DNA of 64,000 nucleotides from Algiphilus aromaticivorans DG1253 (GTDB lineage Bacteria; Pseudomonadota; Gammaproteobacteria; Nevskiales; Nevskiaceae). The position numbers were made by a program, and so were the translations under genes. The stretch covers positions 3,668,501-3,732,500 of the forward strand of contig NZ_JPOG01000001.1 in NCBI RefSeq assembly GCF_000733765.1. Direction: 5' to 3'. Of this stretch, positions 55,179 through 64,000 are shown piece after piece. The notes under the pieces are model-generated. The model saw only the letters and a list, made by a program, of their open reading frames with translations. It was not told the origin of the DNA and made no database searches. Numbering within the stretch: position 1 is the stretch's first letter; each line of letters opens with the position of its first letter.

Positions 55179-56038
55179 CTAGCAAACACTACCGGCAAGC
55201 TTTGATAGATAAAATCGAAACATCTGTCACTCAAAGCAATGTTATGGTTGGTTTGGTTAAAACGGCCTACTTATCCTCCGGCTCTGGTCAACCTCTGATT
55301 TTTCTACATGGAGCCGGAGCAGGGGCGGTGACTTGGTATCCGTCCATTGGGGCTGTATCACAGCATTTCCACGTGATTGCTCCTGACATAGTTGGTTACG
55401 GTGAATCCGATAAGCCTGAGGGAGCCTATGATCGCGCTTATTTTTCCAACTGGTTAAAGGGCTTCCTGTTGGCAGTAAATATCCCTAAAGCACATATTGT
55501 GGGCTTGTCTCAGGGAGGGGCAATTGCCCTCCAGTTCGTTCTGGATAATCCTGAAATGGTCGACAAGCTCGTTCTGGCTGATTCTGGTGCACTTGGTGCT
55601 CAGCCTTCTTTTGCTTCTTTTTTGGGTATGCTTTGGCTGAACAGTTTCCCGTCTTCTCTGGCTAATCGATTCTACTCGAGATTTATATTGTTCAATCCCG
55701 AGAAAAGAGATTCCAATCATGCGCACTATTCCGTCGAAATTATTAAGAGTAAGGGCGGTAAGAATGCGTTTCGCCAGGGTCGAGGGGCGGCTGTGTCAGA
55801 AATGTCAGAAAATTCGCTTCGTCAGATAGTAAAAGATACTCTGATTATTTGGGGGGAGAATGATCAATTATTTTCTGTTGAACATGGCAAAGCCGCGGCT
55901 GAGGTTATGCGTAATGCGAGGTTTTGTAGCATTCCGAACGCTGGGCACCTGCCGCTGATGGATCAGCCTGAGGTCTTTAACAATGCTCTTCTTGGATTTT
56001 TAATAGAAAGTGAAAAAGTCGAGGAAAAACAGGCCTAA
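55175..56038 (+). CDS. Alpha/beta hydrolase, meta-cleavage-product hydrolase-like
   Basis: The protein has 287 residues. Its hydrolase fold has IFLHGAGAGAVTWYPSIGAV, nucleophile elbow VGLSQGGAIAL (Ser112), acid Asp230 in IIWGENDQLFS and His258 in PNAGHLPLMDQP. The GAGAGA and GHLPLMDQP elements recall C-C hydrolases of aromatic ring cleavage (BphD/TodF type), but other esterases share them. It is coupled to marR by ATGA, and its stop TAA lies inside the attC inverse core. The codons are AT-richer than its chromosomal neighbours. Detoxification or turnover of an aromatic compound is an inference. Confidence 0.87.
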   Translation: MTSKHYRQALIDKIETSVTQSNVMVGLVKTAYLSSGSGQPLIFLHGAGAGAVTWYPSIGAVSQHFHVIAPDIVGYGESDKPEGAYDRAYFSNWLKGFLLAVNIPKAHIVGLSQGGAIALQFVLDNPEMVDKLVLADSGALGAQPSFASFLGMLWLNSFPSSLANRFYSRFILFNPEKRDSNHAHYSVEIIKSKGGKNAFRQGRGAAVSEMSENSLRQIVKDTLIIWGENDQLFSVEHGKAAAEVMRNARFCSIPNAGHLPLMDQPEVFNNALLGFLIESEKVEEKQA

Positions 56039-56080
56039 CAATGCATTGCACCGGACAAGCCGGTGAATGCGGCGTTAGAC
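56033..56080 (+). other. Integron attC site 2
   Basis: 48 bp from GCCTAAC (a perfect RYYYAAC) to GTTAGAC (a perfect GTTRRRY). The interior folds as GCATT(G)CACCGG against CCGGTGAATGC around ACAAG, with one unpaired G, the typical extra-helical base. After it, 56081-56291 has no start-to-stop gene; it shows an open run without a start ending at a TAG near 56220. Confidence 0.88.
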
Positions 56081-56291
56081 AGAAGTCCACTTATTGGCAC
56101 AAAGCCGTCAAGGAGCGCGCTGACGGCAAGAGAGCTACGCCGTGGCGCAACCTCCAAGACCGGCCAGCTGGGTGACGGCAGCAAATGGCTCAAGGCCGTG
56201 AAGCTCCCACAAACGGAGTAGAAGCCAGCGGCGGCTTTTGGCCATACTTGCCGGCATTACAGTGGGGTTACAACAGCCCGGGGGAGAGTTC

Positions 56292-57791
56292 ATGGAGGCA
56301 TCCGTCTGGCGCCGTCTTGCCGGCGTATTTGTCGTGTCGTTGGCGCTTGTGGCGTGCGGCTCATCCGGGGACCAGAGTCAGGCTGACGTTCAGGGGCCGG
56401 ACGACACGGGGGCCGAGCCGCCGAATGAGGGCGTGATCCTCGCGCAGGAGCTGGCGCACATGGTCGAGCGGGCTGGCCTGCTTTCGCTGCCGACCGATCT
56501 CGAAACGGTGCAGAACGCCATCACGACCCTGCCCAATGGGCTGGGCGATGTGGTCGCGATGCATGTCGGGCGGCTGTATGCGACGCCGAACGACGCCCTG
56601 CCCGCCGTCGGGCCGCTGCTGGACCTGCTGCAGGCGCGCCTGGAGCTGTTGCTGGGCGGCGAGCAGGCGACGCGCCTGGCGCAGGACCTGGCGGATGGCG
56701 AGGCCTCCATCCTGTTGCTGCCGGTGGATGCGACGACGGTGATCGTGATCCTGCCGACGCAGGTGGTGAAAGCCGCGCCTTCCGGCCCGGCGCTTCCGGA
56801 AGCCAAGGTCGACCTCGGTCAGATCACCTATGAGGTAAACGGCCGCACGCGCACGGTCGACGAGTTCATGCAGAGCGGCACGACGAACGCGATCGGGTTC
56901 ATGCACAACGGCCAGTTCATCTACGAGGACTACCAGAACGGCTACAACCCCGACACCCGGGCGCATATGTGGTCGGTGACGAAGTCGGTGACGACGGCGC
57001 TGGTGGGCATCGCCGTTTCGGAGGGCCTGGTCGACTCGATTCACGACCCCATCAAGAAGTACATCCCGGATGCAGCCGACACGGTCTGGGAAGGCGTGAC
57101 CGTCGAGGATCTGCTGCAGATGGAGTCCGGCACCTACTGGGTGGATGTGCCCGTGCACCAGCCCGAGCAGCTCGTGCTGATGGGCGCGGACTTCCACACC
57201 AACGGCCTGTTCGGGATGACCCGCGACGAGTACCTGCTGCGGTTGACGCGCGTCTCCGAGCCGGGCGAGTTCTACCGCTACAACAGCGGCGATGCGCAGA
57301 TGCTGGCGTGGCTGCTGGAGAACGTCTACGACCGACCCTATGCGGAGATTCTGTCGGAGAAGATCTGGCGGCCCGCGGGCATGCAGGACGATGCGCTGGT
57401 CGCGGTCGACCGCCTGGGCAACACCTTCGCGTCGATGGGGCTGATGGCCACGCCGCGGGACATGCTCCGCTTCGGCGAGATCTTCCGCAACGGCGGGCGC
57501 ACCTTCGACGGGCTGCAAATCGTGCCGGAGGCCTGGGTGGAAGCCTCGCACAACTACGACAAGGCCAACGGCGGCGGCCCGCGCGGCTACATGTGGCCGC
57601 ACTGGGGCGGCGTCGAGTCCGGCAACTACACGGCCGCGGGGTACGGGCACCAGCGCGTCAGCGTGGCGCCGTCCCTGAACATGGTCGGCGTCCGTTTCGG
57701 CAACGACCCGGTCGATTCGGTGGCGCCGAAGGAGTGGGACGCCCTTCTGACGGCGGTGGGCAACTACCTGCAGTTCGGCGAGACGCAGTAG
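56292..57791 (+). CDS. Lipoprotein serine hydrolase (class C beta-lactamase fold)
   Basis: The protein has 499 residues from the ATG at 56292, with GGGGGAGAG upstream. The signal peptide ends in a lipobox LVAC (Cys22). A linker and a helical region of about 150 residues precede a beta-lactamase/transpeptidase-like domain: catalytic Ser228 and Lys231 in MWSVTKSVTTAL, Tyr330 in EFYRYNSGDAQ and a late AGYGHQRVS. Such proteins are esterases, D-aminopeptidases or 6-aminohexanoate-dimer hydrolases; true beta-lactamase activity is not implied. It lies just after the attC array but is G+C-rich like the chromosome. Confidence 0.87.
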   Translation: MEASVWRRLAGVFVVSLALVACGSSGDQSQADVQGPDDTGAEPPNEGVILAQELAHMVERAGLLSLPTDLETVQNAITTLPNGLGDVVAMHVGRLYATPNDALPAVGPLLDLLQARLELLLGGEQATRLAQDLADGEASILLLPVDATTVIVILPTQVVKAAPSGPALPEAKVDLGQITYEVNGRTRTVDEFMQSGTTNAIGFMHNGQFIYEDYQNGYNPDTRAHMWSVTKSVTTALVGIAVSEGLVDSIHDPIKKYIPDAADTVWEGVTVEDLLQMESGTYWVDVPVHQPEQLVLMGADFHTNGLFGMTRDEYLLRLTRVSEPGEFYRYNSGDAQMLAWLLENVYDRPYAEILSEKIWRPAGMQDDALVAVDRLGNTFASMGLMATPRDMLRFGEIFRNGGRTFDGLQIVPEAWVEASHNYDKANGGGPRGYMWPHWGGVESGNYTAAGYGHQRVSVAPSLNMVGVRFGNDPVDSVAPKEWDALLTAVGNYLQFGETQ

Positions 57792-57822
57792 GCACCGAGG
57801 GAGGCTTCGCGCTTCCGGCCCG

Positions 57823-59481
57823 CTAGCGAATGCAGCCCATGGAGGCAACCGCCACGGTTTCCCGATAGTGCGCCAGCATGCCCGTGAGGCGCTCCGGCGA
57901 AGCCGGCCGATGGGGCGCTTCCCCGCGCTCGTCGAGGGCAGCGCAGTCGATGCGGTTGTTGCGCAGGTCGATCGTCACGGTGTCGCCGCTCTGCAGCCTT
58001 GCGATCGGCCCGTGGTCGTAGGCTTCCGGGACCACATGGCCGATCAGCAGGCCGTGTGATCCTCCGGAGAAGCGGCCGTCGGTCACCAGGGCGACCCGGC
58101 CGGCCAGCCCCGCGCCGGCCAGCGCCGCGCTGGGGGTGAGCATTTCCGGCATGCCGGGGCCGCCGCGCGGGCCCTGATTGCGGATGACCACCACGTCGCC
58201 CTCGACGATCGCGCCCTCGGAGAGGCCGTCGAGCATGGCCTGCTCGGTTTCGAAGACCCTGGCCGGGCCGGTGAAAGCGTCCGGGATGCCGTGGCCGACC
58301 TTGGCGATGGCACCGCCCGGCGCGAAATTTCCGCGCAGCACGTGGATATGGCCGCGATCCCGGATGAAGGGCGCGCTGAGGCGCACCACCTCCTGGTCGG
58401 CGCCCAGCTCGGGCGCCGCCGCGACGTTCTCGGCCAGTGACCTGCCGGTGATGGTGGGCGTGTCCCCGTTGACGAGGCCACGCGCGATCAGGTGCCTGAG
58501 GACGGCCGGTGTGCCGCCGATGCGGTGCACATCGGCCATGACGAAGCGCCCGGCTGGCTTCATGTCGGCAAGCACCGGCACGGACTCGGCGACGGCGTGC
58601 ACATCCTCCAGCGACAGCGGCACGCCGGCGCTGTGCGCGATGGCCAGCAGATGCAGCACCGCATTCGTCGAGCCGCCCATGGCCATGACCACTGCCAGCG
58701 CATTGCGCAGGCTTGCCGGCGTCAAGAGGTCGCGGGGCAGCGGGCCGTCCGTCATCACGCTGCGGATGGTCTCGCCGACCCGGTCGCACTCGCGGCGCTT
58801 GTCGTCGCTCAGCGCCGGCGCGGAGGAGCTTCCCGGCAGGCAGAAGCCCAGCGTCTCGATGACCATCGCCATGGTGCTGGCCGTGTACATGCCGCCGCAG
58901 GCACCGGCCCCCGGGCAGGCGCTGCGCACGATGGCACGGTGGCGGCCTTCGTCGATGCTTCCCCGGACCAGCTCGCCATAGGCCTGGAAGGCGCTGATGA
59001 CGTCGACATCCCGCCCGTCCAGGCGGCCGGGCGCGATGTGCCCGCCGAAGAGCACCATCGCGGGCCGGTTCATTCGCGCGATCGCCATGAGGGAGCCCGG
59101 GAGATTCTTGTCGCATCCGGGGATGGCCACGAGGGCGTCGTAGCCGTGCGCGCACATCACCGTCTCCATGGAGTCCGCGATGAGGTCGCGCGATGGCAGC
59201 GAGTAGCGCATCGCCTCCCTGCCCATCGCGATGGCGTCGTTCACGCCGGCGGCGACGAAGCGCATGCCGACCATGTCCGCACCGGCAACCGCCTCGCGGA
59301 CCCGTGTCGCGAAGTCCAGCAGATGCTGATTGCAGGTGCTGCCGTCGTACCAGACGGTGCCGATGCCGACTTGCGCCTTTCCGAGCTGATCCGGCGTCAG
59401 GCCGGTTCCGCAGAGAATGGCCTGCGCCGCCCCCTGCGAGGCGGGCTGGGTGACCTTGCGGCTGTGGCGGTTGAGGGACAT
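57823..59481 (-). CDS. ilvD: Dihydroxy-acid dehydratase family protein
   Basis: The protein has 552 residues from the ATG at 59481 with GGAG upstream; an earlier in-frame start would reach into the lysR promoter region. IlvD/Edd family Cys segments are present: [21 protein letters not shown] and [15 protein letters not shown], which would hold an Fe-S cluster; [14 protein letters not shown] and [10 protein letters not shown] are also typical. IlvD makes 2-keto acids for valine and isoleucine, but paralogues dehydrate sugar acids. The divergent LysR-type regulator suggests a specialised, regulated copy, so the substrate is open. Confidence 0.88.
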   Translation of the reverse strand: MSLNRHSRKVTQPASQGAAQAILCGTGLTPDQLGKAQVGIGTVWYDGSTCNQHLLDFATRVREAVAGADMVGMRFVAAGVNDAIAMGREAMRYSLPSRDLIADSMETVMCAHGYDALVAIPGCDKNLPGSLMAIARMNRPAMVLFGGHIAPGRLDGRDVDVISAFQAYGELVRGSIDEGRHRAIVRSACPGAGACGGMYTASTMAMVIETLGFCLPGSSSAPALSDDKRRECDRVGETIRSVMTDGPLPRDLLTPASLRNALAVVMAMGGSTNAVLHLLAIAHSAGVPLSLEDVHAVAESVPVLADMKPAGRFVMADVHRIGGTPAVLRHLIARGLVNGDTPTITGRSLAENVAAAPELGADQEVVRLSAPFIRDRGHIHVLRGNFAPGGAIAKVGHGIPDAFTGPARVFETEQAMLDGLSEGAIVEGDVVVIRNQGPRGGPGMPEMLTPSAALAGAGLAGRVALVTDGRFSGGSHGLLIGHVVPEAYDHGPIARLQSGDTVTIDLRNNRIDCAALDERGEAPHRPASPERLTGMLAHYRETVAVASMGCIR

Positions 59482-59573
59482 CGCGATTTCTCCATGGCGT
59501 GGGCCATGAAGACTGGACATGCGGACCGATACCTTCCAATACTATCTAGGTTGCAATATATAAAGTTTTCGGT

Positions 59574-60488
59574 ATGGATCCAGCGATCACGCTTCGCCAC
59601 ATCCGCTGTTTCGGCGTGGTGGCAGAGGAAGCGCACATCGGCCGCGCCGCGCAGCGGCTGCATGTCTCCCAGCCACCGCTCACGCGGACGATCCGCGAGC
59701 TGGAGGAGCGCCTCGGCTTCGCCCTGATCGAGAAGCGGGGCCGGGGCATCCGGATCACGGCCGCCGGTCGGTGCTTCGCGAGCAGGGCGGCCGAAGCCGT
59801 GCAGGGCCTGGACGAGGCGGTGGCATCCGCCCGGCGCGTGGCGGAAGGCACGGTCGGCGAGATTCGCATGGGTTTCGTGAGCACGGCGCTCTACGGCCCG
59901 CTCCTGGCGCGCCTGGCAAGCTTTCAGCAAGACAAGCCCGAGGTGTCGGTCCTGCTCAGCGAACAGACGCTGGTCGATCAGCTTGCCGGCCTGCACGCGG
60001 GCAAGCTCGATGTCGGCATCGCCATCGAGGTGCAGGGTATCGAACCGCTGCTTGCGGTCCCGTTATGGGACGAGGCGCTGAGCGTTTGCCTGCCGCGCCG
60101 GCATCCGCTTGCGCGCAGCGAAGAAGCGCTGAGCCCCGAGGGGATTCTCCGCGAGCCGATGGTCGGCTTTCCCTCGGAGCGCGCGCCCGGCCTCCAGAAG
60201 AAGATCGCCCGCGCGCTGGCAACCGAGCCGGACCGGCTGCGCTTCGCGCAGGTCGCCGTGCAGATGCAGACCATCATCGGGCTGGTCGCGGCCGGCTACG
60301 GCCTGAGCATCGTGCCGGCCTCCATGCGGAATCTGGGGCGCTCGGAAGTGGTGTACCGGGATATCGCGGGCAGCCGGGAGCGGGCCACGACCTACCTGCT
60401 GCGACGCAGCTTCCCGCCGCCGCTGGTGCAGAAGCTCGAAGCGGCACTGGCAACCGCCGACAGCGAGCACCGCGACGCGAGCGATTGA
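59574..60488 (+). CDS. LysR family transcriptional regulator
   Basis: The protein has 304 residues. The N-terminal winged helix is clear (TLRHIRCFGVVAEEAHIGRA, then RLHVSQPPLTRTIRELEERL and IEKRGRGIRITAAG). The substrate-binding domain follows (GEIRMGFVSTALYGPLLARL and later GLVAAGYGLSIVPASM). It is transcribed away from the ilvD-like gene with 92 bases between starts, the usual layout for a LysR regulator controlling its divergent neighbour. The AT-richer shared gap (59530-59570, ATCTAGGTTGCAATATATAA) probably holds both promoters and the operator. Confidence 0.93.
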   Translation: MDPAITLRHIRCFGVVAEEAHIGRAAQRLHVSQPPLTRTIRELEERLGFALIEKRGRGIRITAAGRCFASRAAEAVQGLDEAVASARRVAEGTVGEIRMGFVSTALYGPLLARLASFQQDKPEVSVLLSEQTLVDQLAGLHAGKLDVGIAIEVQGIEPLLAVPLWDEALSVCLPRRHPLARSEEALSPEGILREPMVGFPSERAPGLQKKIARALATEPDRLRFAQVAVQMQTIIGLVAAGYGLSIVPASMRNLGRSEVVYRDIAGSRERATTYLLRRSFPPPLVQKLEAALATADSEHRDASD

Positions 60489-60795
60489 GGCAGCGCTTTC
60501 GCGCCAACCGTCTGCGACAAGCCAGCGGGTACCGCCTGCTTTCGGCCATTGGGCGGCGGGATGCGGTGGCTGAGAAATCCGGGCGCAGGAATATGCCCGG
60601 CAGCCCTGCTACATCGTGACCCGCGCCGAAGGCAACCACGCGCCCGCCGGGCCCGAGCTCGAGGTGGTGGTCGAAGACCTTGAGATCCCGAGGAGTAGTA
60701 GGGTAATCGGGGATCGACCATGGCCCATTTCGACCGGTGCTTCCGGAAGACCGCTTTTGGCACATATTCGCCTTACGGCTCCTGCACGCAGACAA
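60489..60795. other. Gap of about 307 bases without a supported gene
   Basis: No frame here has a ribosome site, family resemblance or a plausible start together. Frames on both strands stay open only because of high G+C. A short CCGAGGAGTAGTAGGGTAATCGG stretch breaks the usual composition. I see no tRNA, terminator or repeat. It may be the remnant of a lost gene at the right edge of the accessory region. Confidence 0.5.
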
Positions 60796-61461
60796 TTAGA
60801 CGACGTCGGCCAATCCGCCACTCTTGATCCACACGCGGCAGCCATTCGCCCCGGCCGTGGCGGCCAGCGGCTCGCCCGGTGGCAGGCGCAGCCAGCTGTG
60901 CTTGCTTAGCGCTTCGCCGGATTCGATGCAGTCGCCTTCCAGTAGCAGTAGCTCGATGCCGCCTTCGGCTTTCAGACGCACGGCGGTGTCGGCTTCCCAG
61001 TGCTCGATGCGCACCTGCTCGCGATTGTCGGCGTGCAGGGTGGCGGCGGTTACGCCGGGACGGGTGGGCGTCATGTGCGTAGCGATGTCTACCGGGAAAA
61101 CGCTTACCTGGCTGCAGTCGTCGGGGTGGAACTGGCGCAGCTTGACGAAGATGGTGCAGCCGGTCTCGGAAGCCGGTACGTGCTCGGAGCCGGGTGGGTT
61201 GCGTACGTAGGTTCCGGCGGGGAAGTCGCCGGACTCGTCCTGGAAGACGCCCGCCAGCACCAGGAACTCTTCGCCCAGTTCGTGGCGGTGGGCGGAGAAG
61301 GCGCTGCCTGGGGCGTAGCGCACTAGCGAGGTGGCGCGGGCGACTTCGTCGCCGACGCGGTCGAGCATGCGGCGCTCGACGCCGGGCATGGGCGATGCCA
61401 CCCAATCGAGCTCGCCGGCGTGGACCACGGCGCGTTGTTGGAAGTCGGCGTTGATCCTCAT
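60796..61461 (-). CDS. ChrR-like cupin protein
   Basis: The protein has 221 residues with two cupin modules. The first has SAFSAHRHELGEEFLVLAGV and NPPGSEHVPASETG, with His and Glu metal ligands; the second is shorter (IELLLLEGDCIESGEAL). This is the ChrR/cupin_7 layout. ChrR is an anti-sigma factor in Rhodobacter, but there the cupin follows a zinc-binding anti-sigma domain, absent here. This protein may bind a metal or act as a small enzyme. It is on the same strand as, and 52 bases after, the DUF1631 gene. Confidence 0.85.
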   Translation of the reverse strand: MRINADFQQRAVVHAGELDWVASPMPGVERRMLDRVGDEVARATSLVRYAPGSAFSAHRHELGEEFLVLAGVFQDESGDFPAGTYVRNPPGSEHVPASETGCTIFVKLRQFHPDDCSQVSVFPVDIATHMTPTRPGVTAATLHADNREQVRIEHWEADTAVRLKAEGGIELLLLEGDCIESGEALSKHSWLRLPPGEPLAATAGANGCRVWIKSGGLADVV

Positions 61462-61513
61462 GCGCTGATTCTGCGCTGCGCACGGCTTCGGCGCAGCGGC
61501 GTCGATGCGCGCT

Positions 61514-63544
61514 TCAGGCAGCCTGGCGGCGGATGTAGGTGCTGAAGCCGGGTGAGGGGTGCAGCGGCCGCGAGCGGCCGGCCATGACGGAGTCCCTCAG
61601 CGCATTCCAGTCGATGCGCTCAAGGCCGCTGTCATCGATGGGGGAGAAGTGCAGGTCCTCATCGCGGCGAGCGCTGCTTTCCAGGCGCGCGAAGAGAGGA
61701 CGGTCGCCTTCGCTGACGGCGATGCGCCACCAGTCGCCGACGCGCAGCTGGCCGACCAGCCAGCTGTCCTGCCCGCCCGGCTCGTTGTCCTCGATGGCCG
61801 CGGCGGGCTCATCGCCTGCCTCTGACGGGGCGGTGGGCGCTTGGCCGGCGTCGGCACTTGCCATGGCCTGCGGCGCCGGGGCGTCGCGGTCCTGGAAGCG
61901 CTGGTCGCCCATCAGCTCGTCGAGGGAGACGCCGGCTTCGCGTGCCTTGGCGTAGAGCTCGCGCAGCCGCACCATGATGCGGTTGAGGGCGGGGAGCTTG
62001 GCACCGGCGCCGCGCAGCATCTGCGCGCCACGCTCGATGACGGCTTCCATCTCCTCGTGCATGGCGATGGCGGCCTTGGGTTCCAGCAGCGACGCGAGGT
62101 CTTCCAGCAGGCCGCGTGCCTGCTGCATGGCCTGGGTGCGCTCGCCCTTGCTAGCCCATACCCAGGCCAGGTAGGGAACCATCACCGTGCGCATCCAGGC
62201 GTTGCCGCCGGCGACGAAGGTGCGGCGGGAGATGAGATATTCGATCTCGTCGCTGGCGAAGCGGCGGGCTCGCTCCAGCATGCGCTGGCTGCGCAGCCGG
62301 CGGCTTTCGCCGAGGGATTCGCTGACGGCTTCCTCGTCCGGGATGCGGCGCTGCTGGTGCGCGAGGTCGCGCGGCAGGTCGACGGTATCGGCGAGGCGGG
62401 AAATGACGTCCTGCAGCTCTTCGAGGATGCGCGCGGTGTGCTCGTCGCGCGTTGGCGAGGCGCCTTCGGCGACGACCTGGTCGAGCAGGCCGCGGATGCG
62501 GTGGCGTGGGTCGGCGAGCAGCTCGGGCTGTGCGGCGGAGAGCCGCATCAGCGGCACCACCATCGGCTGCAGCACGTTGCGGGCCTGCTCGCGCGACGGC
62601 GCCATGGAGGCGTAACCGCCCAGCATCTGGTCCAGCCGCTGGCTGTGCAGTTGAGCGAACTGCTGTGCCATCTGCACCTGCGATCCACCGAAGCCGCCCT
62701 GACCGCCGCCCCATTGGCCGGGCGCGGCTGGCATGCCGGCTAGCTGCTGCGCGAACTGCTGCGTCACACCGCTCTGGCCGACGCCGAAAGGCTGGGTGTT
62801 GTAGTGCGAGGCAGCCTGGGCGGCGGCCGCGGCCTGCTCCATGAAGGAGTAGGGACTTTCCTGCTCGGCGGCTTTCTCGTCCTCGTCGTCGTTGACGTCG
62901 CGCGGCGCGACGACGCCGGCGGCGGTGAGGTCGCGGTCGATGAGGGCGTAGCCCGCGCTCAGCGCCGGGGTGGCACAGCGTTCGAAGAGCTTGAAGAGCA
63001 CGATCTGCATGCCCGGCTCCATCTCCAGCCGGCCGGCAGCCTCACGGAAAGTCTCCGCGACGTGCTCGGTGGACATGCGCCAGGACAGCCCGCGCTTGGG
63101 CTTCTTCTCGTGCGGGTCGGCTTCCGGGTCGATGACGGCCAGCCGCCGCAGCAGGTCACCGTGCAGCGAATCCGAATGATTGGTGACCGTGCTGATGAAG
63201 TTCTGCACGGCGCATTCCAGCTCCTGCTGCTCGTCCGATTTCAGCTCCAGCTTGAATTCGCCGACGGTGGCCTTCTGCTGCTCCTCGGGCGAGGGGGATC
63301 CGCGGTCGAAGTGCTCCAGGAAGGTCTCGACGAAGCTCTCGCGACGCAGGCGCAGCATGCGCATCAGGTCGATGCAGTCCTGCGTGGTCTTGCTCTTCAG
63401 GCTCTGCGTGTAGGCCCAGTCGAAGAGCACGTCGTCCGCTGCGCGCAATGCGCCTTCGACGGCGCTTTTCAGCTGATCACGGAAACGCGTCGAGATGCTT
63501 TCACGCAGCTCGTCGAATTCGGCTTCCGGTTTGGTTTCGCTCAT
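61514..63544 (-). CDS. DUF1631 family protein
   Basis: The protein has 676 residues and no membrane segment. The N-terminus (DWAYTQSLKSKTTQDCIDLM, FVETFLEHFD) and the middle (ARRFASDEIEYLISRRTFVA, MRTVMVPYLAWVWASKGE) match the DUF1631 family of gammaproteobacteria, sometimes misnamed thymidine phosphorylase. A Gln/Gly/Ala-rich linker lies near residues 245-300. The C-terminal part (SWLVGQLRVGDWWRIAVSEG) looks like a small beta domain, perhaps PilZ-like, but no clear c-di-GMP motif is seen. The function is unknown. Confidence 0.85.
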   Translation of the reverse strand: MSETKPEAEFDELRESISTRFRDQLKSAVEGALRAADDVLFDWAYTQSLKSKTTQDCIDLMRMLRLRRESFVETFLEHFDRGSPSPEEQQKATVGEFKLELKSDEQQELECAVQNFISTVTNHSDSLHGDLLRRLAVIDPEADPHEKKPKRGLSWRMSTEHVAETFREAAGRLEMEPGMQIVLFKLFERCATPALSAGYALIDRDLTAAGVVAPRDVNDDEDEKAAEQESPYSFMEQAAAAAQAASHYNTQPFGVGQSGVTQQFAQQLAGMPAAPGQWGGGQGGFGGSQVQMAQQFAQLHSQRLDQMLGGYASMAPSREQARNVLQPMVVPLMRLSAAQPELLADPRHRIRGLLDQVVAEGASPTRDEHTARILEELQDVISRLADTVDLPRDLAHQQRRIPDEEAVSESLGESRRLRSQRMLERARRFASDEIEYLISRRTFVAGGNAWMRTVMVPYLAWVWASKGERTQAMQQARGLLEDLASLLEPKAAIAMHEEMEAVIERGAQMLRGAGAKLPALNRIMVRLRELYAKAREAGVSLDELMGDQRFQDRDAPAPQAMASADAGQAPTAPSEAGDEPAAAIEDNEPGGQDSWLVGQLRVGDWWRIAVSEGDRPLFARLESSARRDEDLHFSPIDDSGLERIDWNALRDSVMAGRSRPLHPSPGFSTYIRRQAA

Positions 63545-63715
63545 GCGCGGGCGAATACGGGTCTAGAGATTGCGGAATGTAGCAGGGCGCAGAGCCGGAT
63601 AGAAGCGCCATTCCTGCTTACCCGAGAGAAGGCAGCAGCGGCGCGACGAACTGCGTCTTGTGACGGCGGTGCCTGCCGCGTCTCGGCGACGTCTATGCCG
63701 CATTCATCCACGGTC

Positions 63716-64000
63716 CTACAACACTGCAGTCAGGACTTCCACGACGCGGTCCAGCTGCTGCGTCGTGACGTGGCGGTGTGGCGCCACGCGCAGGGCGCCG
63801 TCGCGGATGGAGAGCACCACGCCCGCCTCGCGCAGCGCGTTGGCGGCGGCTTGCAGGTGCTCGGCGGGCGGGCGGATGGCGCAGAGATGCGGCAGATGGC
63901 CGTTCGGCATCAGCGCGCCCATGCCGGCGGCCTCCATGCGTGCGTGCAGATGCGTCGTCAGTGCGCCCAGGGCGGCTTCGACCTCGGCGATGCGCCAGTC
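63716..64000 (-). CDS. Class V aminotransferase, C-terminal fragment (cut by window edge)
   Basis: The frame is open from the right edge to a stop at 63716 and gives 94 residues. LPHLCAIRPP, then EAGVVLSIRDGALRVAPHRH and a final helix QLDRVVEVL, are typical of the C-terminal domain of PLP-dependent aminotransferase class V (selenocysteine lyase/isopenicillin epimerase-like). The PLP lysine lies outside the window. The 171 bases between it and the DUF1631 start show nothing I can support. Confidence 0.8.
   Translation of the reverse strand, partial: DWRIAEVEAALGALTTHLHARMEAAGMGALMPNGHLPHLCAIRPPAEHLQAAANALREAGVVLSIRDGALRVAPHRHVTTQQLDRVVEVLTAVL

Larger units (their letters stand above)
54656..56074 (+). 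mobile_element. Integron gene cassette (marR + hydrolase), about 1.4 kb
   Basis: The DNA between the cleavage points of two attC cores (G/TTAGGC at 54655 and G/TTAGAC at 56074) has the form of one gene cassette: regulator, enzyme, attC. Its base composition is much more AT-rich than the window average. Both genes read toward the attC, as in normal cassettes. Unlike most cassettes it holds its own promoter. No integrase (intI) or attI is in the window, so this would be a cluster of attC sites lacking an integrase. Confidence 0.78.

Noticed and set aside
54590-56080. Insertion sequence as the explanation for the AT-rich genes.
   Set aside because: No transposase and no terminal inverted repeats are seen; the attC features explain the boundaries better.
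60274-60795. 173-residue minus-strand frame overlapping the end of lysR.
   Set aside because: Arg/Pro/Ser-rich product without motifs, overlapping a clear gene; treated as a chance frame.

Overview
The window is GC-rich (roughly two-thirds G+C), densely coded DNA from a Gram-negative gammaproteobacterium. Evidence for this is TonB/ExbBD, TamAB, Kdo/lipid A enzymes, LptM, cytochrome c4, and the gene order lptM-lysA-polA-(small RNA)-engB. The DUF1302 porin, LolA-like protein, NAGGN osmolyte genes and RarD recall halotolerant or hydrocarbon-associated lineages such as Nevskiales/Salinisphaerales. That placement is inference; no rRNA is present.

Layout. 1-4038: a TonB2-type energy-transduction operon (ExbB with periplasmic extension, ExbB, ExbD, TonB, TPR protein). 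4192-10747 (minus): a six-gene envelope cluster ending in a DUF1302 barrel and two paralogous membrane-anchored beta-rich proteins. 10949-13317: DUF4393, DUF445 and a small membrane protein. 13324-23481 (minus): tamB, tamA, then the N-acetylglutaminylglutamine amide (NAGGN) genes. 23615-26286: an SDR and two alpha/beta hydrolases. 26397-32780: lptM, lysA, polA, a probable envelope-stress small RNA, engB, cytochrome c4 and dsbA. 32784-35122: an L,D-transpeptidase and a TPR protein that share a C-terminal domain. 35218-38285: lpxL, kdkA and waaA. 38295-45417: ligase-associated exonuclease and DNA ligase, a VOC protein, an EAL phosphodiesterase with a pseudo-receiver, a GNAT remnant, rarD and a PdeM-like protein with altered metal ligands. 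45405-48442: YfcH-like epimerase, Fe-S cryptochrome/photolyase with DUF2256, and a PAS-like protein.

An accessory region starts at tRNA-Arg(CCG), 48486-48562. The tRNA 3' end is partly repeated 150 bp downstream. After it come a secreted catalase-peroxidase, a DUF6544/M23 pair, a NucS-like nuclease, and two integron attC sites bounding an AT-richer cassette (MarR regulator plus alpha/beta hydrolase) that carries its own promoter and operator. No integron integrase lies in the window. A lipoprotein serine hydrolase and an ilvD/lysR divergent pair follow. From 60796 to the end the content looks chromosomal again: a ChrR-like cupin, DUF1631 and a partial class V aminotransferase.

The most notable items are: (1) the polA-engB intergenic small RNA with a sigma-E/AlgU-type promoter and two C-rich hairpin loops; (2) the integrase-less attC pair with a self-regulated MarR-hydrolase cassette; (3) the tRNA-Arg 3'-end repeat; (4) the PdeM-like and receiver-EAL proteins that lack expected catalytic or phospho-acceptor residues; (5) the uncharacterised six-gene envelope cluster at 4-11 kb.
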